Shown in pieces: positions 1 through 8,786 of a DNA stretch of 64,000 nucleotides. Every line of letters starts with the position of its first letter. Positions within the stretch are counted from its first letter, which is position 1. The stretch is from an uncultured Collinsella sp. (GTDB taxonomy: Bacteria > Actinomycetota > Coriobacteriia > Coriobacteriales > Coriobacteriaceae): NCBI GenBank assembly GCA_900542315.1, contig UQMV01000003.1, forward strand, positions 33,438 through 97,437, written 5' to 3'. Under the pieces are notes generated by a model, which made no database searches, was not told the DNA's origin, and saw only the letters and a list, made by a program, of their open reading frames with translations. A program made the translations under genes and the position numbers.

Positions 1-240
1 ACAATCCCTTACCGTTCAAGTACGTTCACCCCCGATTTCCTACCGTTCACCGGACTACAGACGGCAAAATTGCCACAAATTAGACGTTCCGTGTAAACTA
101 AAGCCCGTAAACGTTCAGTAAACACATTGTTTACGACAGCGTATCCAAGGGTTCGGTGGCCGTAAGGGGTTATAGTCGCCGAGCCAAAGGCGTGCCTACG
201 CCCAAACGAGTAGGCACACGATGATATGGGGAGGGGTCCC
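1..240 (+). promoter_or_regulatory. Upstream region of the PTS EIIBC gene
   Basis: No gene is visible. CGTTCA hexamers start at 13, 23, 44 and 112, with a CGTTCC variant at 85; the first three are 10 and 21 bp apart, so they face the same side of the helix. A dyad GTAAAC-N5-GTTTAC lies at 118-134. A stem-loop (GTGCCTA at 192-198, TAGGCAC at 211-217) precedes the ribosome site GGGGAGGGG at 228-236. These look like operator sites for a sugar regulator; which one is unknown. Confidence 0.5.
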
Positions 241-1668
241 ATGGCAGTAGATAACAAGCAGATTGCCACCGATGTCCTCGAGCTCGTGGGCGGTGCGGAG
301 AATGTTTCCGTCGCCACCAACTGCATGACGCGTCTGCGTCTGACGCTCAAGGACAACAGCAAGGCCGACGTGGAGAAGATCAAGAAGGTCAAGGGTGTTC
401 TGGGTTGCCAGTTCGCCGGCAGCCAGCTCCAGGTCATCATCGGCCAGAACGTGCCCAAGGTGCTCGCCGAGTTCGTCGCCATGTCCGGCGTCAAGCAGGG
501 TGCCGCGGTCGACGAGAACCTCGATGCTCCCAAGGAGAAGTTCGAGCTCAAGAACCTGCCGAACATCATCCTCGACTATCTGTCGGGCTCCATGACCCAG
601 CTGATCCCGCTGCTCATGGCCGGCGGTCTGTTCCGCACCATCGCTGCGGTCCTCGGTCCCACCATGCTCGGCGTTCTCTCTGACACCGATCCGACCTACA
701 CGTTCCTCTACACCACCCTGTACGAGGCCACGTTCACCTTTATCCCCATCTACCTGGGCTATTCCGCCGCTAAGAAGCTCGGCGCCTCCCCGGTTCTGGG
801 CATGCTCCTCGGCGGCGCCCTCATGGCCCCGTCCGTCGTGAGTGTCGCGACCCAGGATGGCGGCGGAATCATCTCCGTCTACGGCATTCAGATCGCCGCT
901 GCCAACTATCAGCAGTCCGTCCTGCCGATTATCCTTTCGGTGCCTGTCCTCTACTTCGTCGAGAAGTTCTTTAAGAAGGTCATGCCCGACGTGCTCTCCA
1001 CGGTCTTCACGCCGTTCTGCACCATGATCGTTACCATCCCCATCGCCTTCATCGTCCTCGCCCCGCTCGGCAACGAGATCGGCAGCCTCATCGCTAACGC
1101 CCTCTTCGGTCTCGCTGACATGGGTGGCATCGGTATCCTGCTCGTCATGGCCGTCCTCGGCGCCTTCTGGCAGCTCTTCGTGGTCTGCGGTATGCACATG
1201 CCCGTCATCCTGCTCGCTCAGGTTCAGATCATCGCTGCCGGCTACGATCCCTTCGTCTTCGTTTCCACCAACTGCGCTATGGCCGCTGTCTGGGGCTGCG
1301 CCTTCGGTGCCTTCCTCAAGATGAAGAACCCCGACGAGAAGGGTCTTGCCCTGGGCTACGTCATCTCCGCCATCGCCGGCGGCGTCACCGAGCCCGCACT
1401 CTTCGGTATCCTCATGCGCTTCCGTCGCACCATGTTCGGTATGTTCATCGGCGGTGCCATCGGCGCTGTGTTCTCCGGCCTCATGGGCGTTACCTATTAC
1501 CTCGCTGGCGGTGCCTCCAACTTCCTGGTCTTCACCAACTACCTGCAGGGTGGCCAGATGAACACCGTCTGGGCTATCGTCGGTATGGCAATCTCCTTTG
1601 TCATCGCCGCTGCCGTCGTCTTCGTCGCCGGCTTCTCCAAGGAGGAGCTCGCCGAGATGGAGGCCTAA
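241..1668 (+). CDS. PTS transporter subunit EIIBC, beta-glucoside/glucose family
   Basis: A 475-residue membrane permease that imports and phosphorylates a sugar. The N-terminal IIB domain (about residues 1-85) carries the phosphorylated cysteine in TNCMTRLRL (Cys28). A linker and a IIC domain of about ten membrane segments follow, with the family signature GGVTEPALFG near residue 385. There is no C-terminal IIA domain, so a separate EIIA is needed; the EIIA-Glc at 19.4 kb is a candidate. The ATG at 241 is chosen because GGGGAGGGG lies 4 bases upstream; an in-frame GTG/ATG-type extension to 226 has no ribosome site. The substrate cannot be read from sequence; beta-glucoside, trehalose or N-acetylmuramate-type sugars are possible. 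Confidence 0.9.
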   Translation: MAVDNKQIATDVLELVGGAENVSVATNCMTRLRLTLKDNSKADVEKIKKVKGVLGCQFAGSQLQVIIGQNVPKVLAEFVAMSGVKQGAAVDENLDAPKEKFELKNLPNIILDYLSGSMTQLIPLLMAGGLFRTIAAVLGPTMLGVLSDTDPTYTFLYTTLYEATFTFIPIYLGYSAAKKLGASPVLGMLLGGALMAPSVVSVATQDGGGIISVYGIQIAAANYQQSVLPIILSVPVLYFVEKFFKKVMPDVLSTVFTPFCTMIVTIPIAFIVLAPLGNEIGSLIANALFGLADMGGIGILLVMAVLGAFWQLFVVCGMHMPVILLAQVQIIAAGYDPFVFVSTNCAMAAVWGCAFGAFLKMKNPDEKGLALGYVISAIAGGVTEPALFGILMRFRRTMFGMFIGGAIGAVFSGLMGVTYYLAGGASNFLVFTNYLQGGQMNTVWAIVGMAISFVIAAAVVFVAGFSKEELAEMEA

Positions 1669-1709
1669 GGCCAAGCCATTCGGTCGCATACGACCTTACC
1701 TACACGACA

Positions 1710-1746
1710 GGGCCCCGTCAGGCGCAAGCCCGGCGGGGCCCTTCTT
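1710..1746 (+). terminator. Terminator after EIIBC
   Basis: GGGCCCCG (1710-1717) pairs with CGGGGCCC (1734-1741) and is followed by TTCTT. It separates the PTS gene from the glycosidase gene, which probably has reduced read-through or its own promoter. Confidence 0.75.
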
Positions 1747-1806
1747 GCAAGGTAGACTGGAGTGGGCAAGTGGTGTCCGCCCGCAGGGGTTTGTTAAACG
1801 GCGGGG

Positions 1807-1835
1807 GCTTTCGCATCAGGGGTTACCGCGAAAGC
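1807..1835 (+). promoter_or_regulatory. Stem-loop in the leader of the glycosidase gene
   Basis: GCTTTCGC (1807-1814) and GCGAAAGC (1828-1835) form a perfect 8-bp stem with a 13-base loop, 38 bases before the ATG at 1874. There is no T-tract, so it is more likely an operator or leader structure than a terminator. Confidence 0.4.
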
Positions 1836-1873
1836 TTCTGCCGGTTCGCAATTCCTTTATCGAGCGAAAGGAC

Positions 1874-3193
1874 ATGCAGATGAGTTTGGGAAAACTGACC
1901 GTCAACGGTCGTCAGGACGGTTTTTTGTGCGAGGGCAAGCCGTTCTTTTGGTTTGCCGATACGTGCTGGAGTGCGTTTACCAGCATCCCCGAGGCCGACT
2001 GGGACTACTATCTGACCCGCCGCGCCGAGCAGGGCATGAACGTGCTGCAGATTAACACGCTGCCGCAGTGGGATCGCTGCTGCCCCGATCTGGGCATTTG
2101 GCCTTATGCCAGCGAGGATGGCGTGCGCTTTGATTGGTCTCAACCCAACCAGGCGTATTGGGATCGCGCCGCCGCCATGTGCCGCGCTGCCGTCGAGCAC
2201 GGCATTCGTCCGGCGCTCGTGCTCATGTGGTGCAACTACGTGCCCGGTACCTGGGGCGCTAAGATCGCCGAGCGTTGCGGTGCCGAGGTTATGCCGCGCG
2301 AGGAGGTCCGTGCCCACGTTGCCCGCGTCGTCGAGAACCTGGGCGAGTTCGATCCCGTCTATGTGGTGACGGGCGACACGGACTTTGCCGGTGACGAGGC
2401 GATTGCCTATTACGAGGATGCGCTCGACGAGGTTGCGAAGCGCGCGCCCGAGGCCCTGCGTACCATGCACATCAATCGCGGTAACCGCACGATTCCCGCG
2501 CAGTATTTGGACCGCCTGGACTTCTATATGTTCCAGCCCGGCCACAACTACGAAGGCCAGCCCGAGGCCTGGCACCTGCCGCAGGACTTTATCGCCAGCT
2601 ATCCCAAAAAGCCGATGGTCAACTCCGAGCCCTGCTACGAGCAGATGGGTGCGTCGCGCAACGTGTACTGGCGTTTTACCGCGCAGGACTGTCGCGCGAG
2701 CGTGTGGTCTTCGATCCTTGCCGGCGCCAGCGCGGGCGTGACCTACGGCGCCCACGGCGTTTGGAACTGGCAGACATCGCGCAGCCAGGGTTCGGTGCTG
2801 GGCGAGGGCTTTGACATGCCGTTCCGCTGGCAGGAGTGTCTGCAGTTTGCGGGCGTGTGGGATTTTGCCGCCATCGAGCACGTGCTTGCCGGCCTGGGTG
2901 CCACGGCTAGCGACGACGCTCTCGCCGTTATCCCGGCACAGGAGCTGCTCGATGACGCGCGCGAGTCCATCCGTGTGGCGCGTATTGGCGAGCGTGTCGT
3001 CACCTATCTGCCGCGCACCACGGCACTTACGTTTAAGCTCGATAGTGCGCGCGGCTGGTCGGCGACGGCCCTCGACATGGAGGCCAAGCGTATCGCCAAG
3101 CTGCCCGTTCGCGACAATGGCGACGGCACCGTGCGCGTGGCTCAGCATTCCTTTGAGCACGACGCCCTGGTGATCCTGACGCCCGAGCACTAA
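1874..3193 (+). CDS. DUF4038-type glycoside hydrolase (apiosidase-like)
   Basis: A 439-residue cytoplasmic protein without a signal peptide. The N-terminus (GKPFFWFADTCWSAF, then QGMNVLQINTLPQW) matches the TIM-barrel domain DUF4038, found in putative glycosidases including the GH140 apiosidase family. A small C-terminal beta-domain fits the usual architecture. The start at 1874 follows GAAAGG with correct spacing; ATG 1880 is an alternative. Its place after a sugar PTS suggests intracellular cleavage of an imported, possibly phosphorylated, glycoside. The true substrate is unknown. Confidence 0.75.
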   Translation: MQMSLGKLTVNGRQDGFLCEGKPFFWFADTCWSAFTSIPEADWDYYLTRRAEQGMNVLQINTLPQWDRCCPDLGIWPYASEDGVRFDWSQPNQAYWDRAAAMCRAAVEHGIRPALVLMWCNYVPGTWGAKIAERCGAEVMPREEVRAHVARVVENLGEFDPVYVVTGDTDFAGDEAIAYYEDALDEVAKRAPEALRTMHINRGNRTIPAQYLDRLDFYMFQPGHNYEGQPEAWHLPQDFIASYPKKPMVNSEPCYEQMGASRNVYWRFTAQDCRASVWSSILAGASAGVTYGAHGVWNWQTSRSQGSVLGEGFDMPFRWQECLQFAGVWDFAAIEHVLAGLGATASDDALAVIPAQELLDDARESIRVARIGERVVTYLPRTTALTFKLDSARGWSATALDMEAKRIAKLPVRDNGDGTVRVAQHSFEHDALVILTPEH

Positions 3194-3280
3194 CACCCGA
3201 GCACTAACACCCGAGCTTCACCCTTTGGCCCGGGTACCTCCCTCCCTTTCTCCGACACCAACAACCCAGTCCCCTTTATA

Positions 3281-3347
3281 AGTTGCGGTGAAATACGGTT
3301 TGATTTCGGCCTTATCGGCAGTAAACAGTCCGTATTTCACCGCAACT
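3281..3347. repeat. Palindromic element family A, copy 1 (67 bp)
   Basis: Arms AGTTGCGGTGAAATACGG and its complement flank a variable loop. Copies of exactly the same length lie at 21005-21071 and 48155-48221. This one has one arm-base difference (C instead of G in ATACGG) that is matched by a compensating change in the other arm. Confidence 0.9.
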
Positions 3348-3457
3348 GCTGTTGGGGCATTTGCGCCGGATGCGTAACAGTTCGGGCATTGCGTGGATAC
3401 TAAGACCCATTCTCCATTAAAATGGTTTTCCGGACATCTAAGCGGGTGGGGGTTACC

Positions 3458-5002
3458 ATGAGGGACCTGGGAGACACAACCGCATATTTGCGCCGGGGCA
3501 TACGGGAGATTCTGTGCCTGGCGCTTTTCTTTTTCACGTTTTTGGCCGGCGAGTACCTCTTTGACGTGCGCGTGGCCGAGTTTGTGCCGGCGAACGAGGT
3601 CGTTATCTACGAGAGCATCGTCGTCGGCGCGAGCGTGATCGGCTATTTTGTGCGTCCTCTCCTGTACTATCGCCGTCCCCAGACAATCGATGCAACGAGC
3701 GATATGACGGGCGTGCTGCTGGTGTCGGCATTGCTGCTGCTGATTATGGCGGCGCAGTTTCAGGTTGTGATTGCGAGCGGTCTGGTGGCGTGCTGCGCCC
3801 TGGGCTACTGCGGATCGACCGCTCATGCCAATCTGGCGCGGCGTTTTGCGCAGACGCCTTGTCTGGCACGTGCCGTGGCGGTTTCTTATGCTGCGGGCAT
3901 TTTGGTACAGGTGCTCAACCATATGGTGATGCCTGCGGGCATTCCTCAACAGTTTGTCCTTATTGCCTGTGCGATTGCGCTGGTTGGGCTGCTTCACGGT
4001 ACCCGCCGAGCTAAATTACGCGATGAGTCCGCGCCCGAGTTCGAAGCCGAGATTGCCGAGCTATCGGTCGATGCGTCGGAGCATGGCGCCAAGTGGCGCG
4101 ATAATCCCGAGGCAAAGGCGGCCTTCCAGGGTGCCGTAGTGCGCTTGACGGTGGCGACCGCCTGCCTCACCGGCGTATTCGCGGCTCTCAATGCCGGTCT
4201 TACGACCTCGCATGCCGCCGGCGCTATCGATCTGGGTGACTGGCCGCGCTTGCTGCTGGTTGTGAGTGCGCTTGCTGCCGGCGCCCTGTATGACCTGCGC
4301 GGACGCTCGTATATGAATATCATCATGACGTGCGCCGCCATGCTGTCCACGCTCTCGTTCTTTGTGCTTATCACCGATGGCAACGGCGGCAATGCGCTCG
4401 CCGCCACGATTATCTTTTACCTGGGCACGGGCTTTTTCGTGGTGTTCTTCACCGCGAAGTTCGCCGCGATTTCGATGTATGCCCGCTGGTCGTATCTGTG
4501 GCCGTGCATGGGCCGCGTCATCAACAACATTTGCTCGATGCTTGTGACGGCTCCGGCGGTGGCGATCATCTCGAGCCAAAACGTGCTGATGGCGGTGGGT
4601 GTCGTACTCGTGCTGTTTGTCGGCATTGCGATCTCGCTGTTGGGGCAGTTTGGACAAGGCGTTGAGGACGAAGCGGGTCACAGGGGGCTGGCGTTTGCCA
4701 CCGACGATCTTGGCGTGAGCCGTGCGCCCGATCAGGTCGACACGGTGTCCCTGGAGACACCGGAGCTTTCGTTTGACGATCGACTCGACGGTTTTGTAGC
4801 CGCCTTTGGACTTACCAAGCGCGAGCGCGATGTACTGGAGGCGCTGGTCGTATCGGACGACAGCGTGCAGGACGTTGCGGCAGCGCTCTTCCTTTCGCGT
4901 TCTACGCTCTACCGCCATATCGCCTCGATCAACAAAAAGACCGGTGCCGCCTCGCGCGTGGCCCTCATCAATTTCTTCTGGTCCTGGACACCCCAAGACT
5001 AG
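3458..5002 (+). CDS. Membrane-embedded LuxR-family regulator
   Basis: A 514-residue protein with about 12 predicted membrane segments (residues about 15-400) resembling a transporter core, then a cytoplasmic linker and a C-terminal LuxR/GerE helix-turn-helix (LTKRERDVLEAL to the end, about 60 residues). Proteins of this design are abundant in Coriobacteriia; they are thought to sense a ligand in the membrane part and act on DNA directly, but few have known signals. The ATG at 3458 has GGGTGGGGG upstream; an ATG at 3422 lacks a ribosome site. It stands upstream of an envelope gene set that it may control. Confidence 0.85.
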   Translation: MRDLGDTTAYLRRGIREILCLALFFFTFLAGEYLFDVRVAEFVPANEVVIYESIVVGASVIGYFVRPLLYYRRPQTIDATSDMTGVLLVSALLLLIMAAQFQVVIASGLVACCALGYCGSTAHANLARRFAQTPCLARAVAVSYAAGILVQVLNHMVMPAGIPQQFVLIACAIALVGLLHGTRRAKLRDESAPEFEAEIAELSVDASEHGAKWRDNPEAKAAFQGAVVRLTVATACLTGVFAALNAGLTTSHAAGAIDLGDWPRLLLVVSALAAGALYDLRGRSYMNIIMTCAAMLSTLSFFVLITDGNGGNALAATIIFYLGTGFFVVFFTAKFAAISMYARWSYLWPCMGRVINNICSMLVTAPAVAIISSQNVLMAVGVVLVLFVGIAISLLGQFGQGVEDEAGHRGLAFATDDLGVSRAPDQVDTVSLETPELSFDDRLDGFVAAFGLTKRERDVLEALVVSDDSVQDVAAALFLSRSTLYRHIASINKKTGAASRVALINFFWSWTPQD

Positions 5003-5004
5003 CC

Positions 5005-5045
5005 AAAACCACCACGAAGGGGACAGGCACCTTTGTGGTGGTTTT
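5005..5045. repeat. Palindromic element family B, copy 1
   Basis: A 41-bp hairpin, arms AAAACCACCACGAAGG and CCTTTGTGGTGGTTTT around GGACAGGCA, starting 2 bases after the LuxR stop codon. It may double as a terminator. Confidence 0.85.
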
Positions 5046-5147
5046 ACCTGCAAAAATATGAATATGAGACATTTGTCACCTGCCGTTTTGGCGCTCAAAG
5101 GCATATGAATGTGATGTTGAGCGGAGCAGAACGGAAGGGGTGGGCCT

Positions 5148-5600
5148 ATGGCGTCTCGTGGTTGCTCGTCTAATAAAATTGCGGGCGCGCTTATCGCCGT
5201 GGTGGTCCTTGCTGCGGCGGTGACGCTTGTGCGGGCATACGGCTTTGGTGCCCGTGCCGACCAGGGAAAGAACGCCGCGCAAGCGTTGCTGAACGATTGT
5301 GCTGCCGATCCGGTGGCAGTCAAGCTTATCGAGGACGGCGAGGCGCGGACGATCTATGAGACCGACGATGCCGAGCTGGTCGCATCGACTTTTGCCGCGC
5401 TCGACGATTGCACCGTGGGAGGTGTGGTGGATGAGCGGATGAGCGACGCCGGTCGCACGCTCGTCTTTGTCTATGAAGACGGCTCGGAGCAATCGGTGGA
5501 GTTCGAGGGCGGGAATATCGTGCTCGACAAGACGGCATATCGCCTTGACGGTGCCGATGAACTGTGGCGACAGCTTGCCGCCATCAAGAACAGCCAATGA
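5148..5600 (+). CDS. Small membrane-anchored protein of unknown function
   Basis: 150 residues. One hydrophobic segment at about 11-29 (IAGALIAVVVLAAAVTLV) anchors an exported domain of about 120 residues containing two cysteines. No family was recognised. The ATG at 5148 follows GGAAGGGG. The next gene begins 17 bases after the stop, so the two are probably cotranscribed, together with the lipoprotein genes that follow. Confidence 0.7.
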   Translation: MASRGCSSNKIAGALIAVVVLAAAVTLVRAYGFGARADQGKNAAQALLNDCAADPVAVKLIEDGEARTIYETDDAELVASTFAALDDCTVGGVVDERMSDAGRTLVFVYEDGSEQSVEFEGGNIVLDKTAYRLDGADELWRQLAAIKNSQ

Positions 5601-5617
5601 AATGAGGGGTGTACGGG

Positions 5618-7180
5618 ATGAGTGATTTGAGATTCTGCCCGGCGTGCGGGATGCAGTTGCCGCGGGTCGCCGGCGTGCCGGTGCGATTTTGCCCGGGCTG
5701 CGGTGTTCGGCTTGAAAGCGTTGAGGACGACCCGGGTGTCGCGGAACCCGCAAATGGGGCGGCTGCCGATGATGGCGCGGGCGAAGGTTATGAGCCGAGT
5801 GCGGACGCGCCGGTCGATGTGCCGATGCAGGATGCCGACGCCGCGTCGCCGGTCCGCGACGTGGCCGCAGCGGATGCTCCCCACGTCGGCGACCTTGAGC
5901 TCCATACCGCATGCGATGCCTCTGGCGGCCAAGCGCTCGCGCAAGTGGCGCTGCCGCGGGGTTGGCGTATTGAAGAGGCACATCTTGAGCGCAGCAGTAG
6001 CTTCGACTGCCCGATTTCAGTTGGCGTGACGGCGGCGGGCCCGACGGGCGAACGCATCATGTATCGCTCCGAGCTCTGCTACGTGGACGCGGGCGCCGTT
6101 GCCAAGCGTATCCCCACGCAAACCGAGCGCAAGGCGTTTCTGCATGTGGAGGCGGCGTGCGACGAGCTGGCTCAAGCCTGCGCGACGCAATTGGGCGCAC
6201 GGGCGGAGGTTGTGGCCGAGCAGCCGTACCCATCGAGCGCGGCGGTCGATATCGAGCGCGAGCGTGCCCGCGTAAAGCGCGAGGCTGCAAACGACTTTGC
6301 GATTCAGGGCTTTTCGATGGAACCGAGCGATGTGGTCTATGAGTGCCGCATGCGTCGATATCGGCTCGCGGGCGCCCCGGCGCCTACCGAGCTTGCGGTG
6401 GCTGCCAAAGTCGAGGGCTATGTGGCCTCGATCGGCGGAGTCGCGGGCTCTATGGGTAAAGGCATTGCCGCTGGGGCCGAGGCGCTGCTGGGCGCAGGCC
6501 TTTCGAGTGGGCTGATCGGCGGCGTTCTGGGCAAGCGCCTGCGCGAGCGTCAGGCGGCTGCGGCGGCGGGTCAGCGCGCCGCGAAAGATCAGGCCACGGA
6601 TCAGGGCAATTGCCCAGCCGGGGCGCCGTTCAAGCTGGGCGCGGCAGACCTGTTGCAGTGGCGTATCAGGGACAGCTTCTGCCTGGTTGCGCCAGAAGGC
6701 CGTCTGGACGAGGCAGCCTCCACGGCGCTTGCCTCAATGGCATCGACCCTGCGGCTCAACCCGTCGATTGCTCGCGAAGCGTGCGCTCAAAAGCAGCAGA
6801 TGGTGCTCGAGCAGCGTCAGCGCACGCAGATGAACATCGCCCAGCAGCAACAGCAGTTCGCAGCCTGGCAGCAGATGCATGCCTCGCAGCAGGCGGCGTT
6901 CGACAGCTACCAGCAGGCTTGGTTTGAGCGCAGCGATCGTCAACACGCCGCGAATATGGCCGCCAGCGCGGCCAATTTCTCCAGCGCAGGTGTGGGAACG
7001 GGCGCGGCGTCGTATTCCGATGCCATCCGCGGGGTCAACCATTACACCAGGCCCGACGGTACCGATGTCGAGGTTTCGGTGATGGCGGATCAAGCTTGGG
7101 TGAACGGCTCGGGCGACGTGATCGGCACGCGCGATGGCTTTGAGCCCGGTTTTGGCTGGACGGAGCTGCCCCGTCAATAG
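5618..7180 (+). CDS. Zinc-ribbon protein with glutamine-rich region
   Basis: 520 residues. The N-terminus holds a double CPxCG zinc ribbon (Cys7, Cys10, Cys25, Cys28). A variable acidic linker follows, then a conserved-looking domain (about 90-260), a Gly/Ala-rich hydrophobic stretch (about 265-310), a Gln-rich probable coiled coil (about 385-440) and a C-terminal domain with conserved Trp and Gly. The start ATG 5618 is 8 bases after GAGGGG; a GTG at 5609 overlaps that site. The role is unknown. Zinc-ribbon heads like this are frequent on Gram-positive membrane-associated proteins. Confidence 0.7.
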   Translation: MSDLRFCPACGMQLPRVAGVPVRFCPGCGVRLESVEDDPGVAEPANGAAADDGAGEGYEPSADAPVDVPMQDADAASPVRDVAAADAPHVGDLELHTACDASGGQALAQVALPRGWRIEEAHLERSSSFDCPISVGVTAAGPTGERIMYRSELCYVDAGAVAKRIPTQTERKAFLHVEAACDELAQACATQLGARAEVVAEQPYPSSAAVDIERERARVKREAANDFAIQGFSMEPSDVVYECRMRRYRLAGAPAPTELAVAAKVEGYVASIGGVAGSMGKGIAAGAEALLGAGLSSGLIGGVLGKRLRERQAAAAAGQRAAKDQATDQGNCPAGAPFKLGAADLLQWRIRDSFCLVAPEGRLDEAASTALASMASTLRLNPSIAREACAQKQQMVLEQRQRTQMNIAQQQQQFAAWQQMHASQQAAFDSYQQAWFERSDRQHAANMAASAANFSSAGVGTGAASYSDAIRGVNHYTRPDGTDVEVSVMADQAWVNGSGDVIGTRDGFEPGFGWTELPRQ

Positions 7181-7254
7181 CGTGAGTGGGCTACGGGAGG
7201 ATCGGTGTCGAGGCGTTGCTCGGCGCTGTGATAAGAAACGGGAAAGGAACAACG

Positions 7255-8010
7255 ATGAGGGAGACGGTTATTTCGCGCACGGCGTTTGTCGCGGCGGCGG
7301 GAACGGCGTTGCTGACGCTTGCGGGATGCGGCGGACAGCAGGCGCAGGACACGACGGGCTTTAACGACGATCGCCCGGTAAAGGACAAGATGGATGCGGG
7401 CTCGTCATCGGGTGATTCCGGTGATGCGGGCGGCGGTGCGGACACAGACAGCGGCTCGGCGGACGCGTTCGATACGTGGTCGGATGACTGCTGGGATGCG
7501 CACCGCAACATCAGCATCGCAGCGTTGCTCGAGCTTAAGGGCTGGCAGTTGCAGGAGTTTGCGTCGCAACAGGGTTATACCTGGCAAGATGCGCTCGAGA
7601 TGTACGAGAACGAGGCAGGTCGCGTGCTCAGCGTCTGCAATATCAGCAAGGATGGCGCAACCGAATGGCTCGGCGAGGATGAAATCGGAAAGCTCGACAA
7701 GGGCGGCACCGGGAGTACCGTGATGTTTACGCTGCAGCTTGCGGGCTATTCGAGCTGCGAGGATGTTATCGCGGGCTTTTCCGTTCCGGTTGAGGACCGC
7801 GCGCAGATTACCTCGGGCTCGTGGATTGCGTGCGTCTACGGTTCCAACATGGCGCGTCACGTTGCCATGGTGAGCCAAATGGAAAACGGCGACTACCGCC
7901 TGGACCTCATTACCGAGGAGGCCATCAAAACCGGTACGTTTACCCAAGGCGGCGGTGCCCCCACGATTAACGAATTTTGGCAGGAGAAGACCGGGCGCGC
8001 GCTCGGCTAA
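7255..8010 (+). CDS. Lipoprotein of unknown function, paralogue 1
   Basis: 251 residues with a lipoprotein signal ending in the lipobox LAGC (SRTAFVAAAGTALLTLAGC). The mature part has a Ser/Gly/Asp-rich tether and a globular domain ending TGTFTQGGGAPTINEFWQ. The last half is clearly related to the next gene, so the pair arose by tandem duplication. GGAAAGGA precedes ATG 7255. The SR-x-x-F signal recalls a Tat signal with only one arginine. Confidence 0.75.
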   Translation: MRETVISRTAFVAAAGTALLTLAGCGGQQAQDTTGFNDDRPVKDKMDAGSSSGDSGDAGGGADTDSGSADAFDTWSDDCWDAHRNISIAALLELKGWQLQEFASQQGYTWQDALEMYENEAGRVLSVCNISKDGATEWLGEDEIGKLDKGGTGSTVMFTLQLAGYSSCEDVIAGFSVPVEDRAQITSGSWIACVYGSNMARHVAMVSQMENGDYRLDLITEEAIKTGTFTQGGGAPTINEFWQEKTGRALG

Positions 8011-8045
8011 GTGCGATGCGGCCAATAGCATAGCGAGGGACGAAC

Positions 8046-8723
8046 ATGATGAACGAGATGACGATGAGCCGTGCGGTCTTTGTGGCGGGCGCGGGCGCGG
8101 CGGCTTGCGCGCTGGCTGGCTGCTCGGGCACAACGGGCGGCGCCAAAGCAGCGAGCACGGCGGACGCCGCCTGCGTGGACGACAATGCTAACGTGACGGT
8201 CTATGCCGCGATCAACTTGGCTGGTGCCGATATGGTGCGCCTGCTCAAACATCAAAATTATGAGTGGCAAGGCGAGAACGTGGGCTACGGCGCCGTCGAT
8301 GACGCGGGATTTTTCGCTTTTACCTTTTCCAAGGTTTCGGACGATGTGGACGAACTTGCGAACAGCGCGATACCGCTTTCGGAGTCCGAGTACGAGGAGC
8401 TTGAACCGGGCGGCGGAGACGAAAACGTCGCGATTCTACTCTCGGTGGGCGGCTATACGAAGGGCGAGCGGGCGCTCATCGGCGTGATTGGCGATGCGGC
8501 GATGGTGCAGGAGAAATGCACGATCGATGATACCCAGTATTGGCTGGTCAAAGCGCTTGACGGCCACCGTTACGTGATTATGGCCGACGACACCGAAGAC
8601 GATGGCGATAGCGCTCATGACATCTATATCTACAATGAGGCTTTTATTCGAACTGGGTATCTGAGCGGCGGCGACCAGATCGATATCGACGAGCTCTGGA
8701 GCCGCCTGACCAACGCCTCGTAA
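8046..8723 (+). CDS. Lipoprotein of unknown function, paralogue 2
   Basis: 225 residues, lipobox LAGC after SRAVFVAGAGAAACA. The mature domain aligns with the upstream lipoprotein: FIRTGYLSGGDQIDIDELW here matches KTGTFTQGGGAPTINEFWQ there. It lacks the long Ser/Gly tether. The start ATG 8046 (or 8049) follows GAGGGA. It closes the gene set begun at 5148; a family B hairpin follows 6 bases after the stop. Confidence 0.75.
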   Translation: MMNEMTMSRAVFVAGAGAAACALAGCSGTTGGAKAASTADAACVDDNANVTVYAAINLAGADMVRLLKHQNYEWQGENVGYGAVDDAGFFAFTFSKVSDDVDELANSAIPLSESEYEELEPGGGDENVAILLSVGGYTKGERALIGVIGDAAMVQEKCTIDDTQYWLVKALDGHRYVIMADDTEDDGDSAHDIYIYNEAFIRTGYLSGGDQIDIDELWSRLTNAS

Positions 8724-8729
8724 CGCCCC

Positions 8730-8770
8730 AAAACCACCACGAAGGGGATAGGCACCTTTGTGGTGGTTTT
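8730..8770. repeat. Palindromic element family B, copy 2
   Basis: 41 bp and nearly identical to the copy at 5005-5045 (GGATAGG instead of GGACAGG). It fills the gap between the convergent lipoprotein and mgtA genes and probably works as a two-way terminator. Confidence 0.85.
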
Positions 8771-8786
8771 GCCTTAGGGCTGTCTG

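Noticed and set aside
196..1689. Long minus-strand open frame opposite the EIIBC gene
   Set aside because: Its product is very rich in Gly, Glu, Asp and His, a shadow of GC-rich codons; the plus frame has clear PTS motifs.
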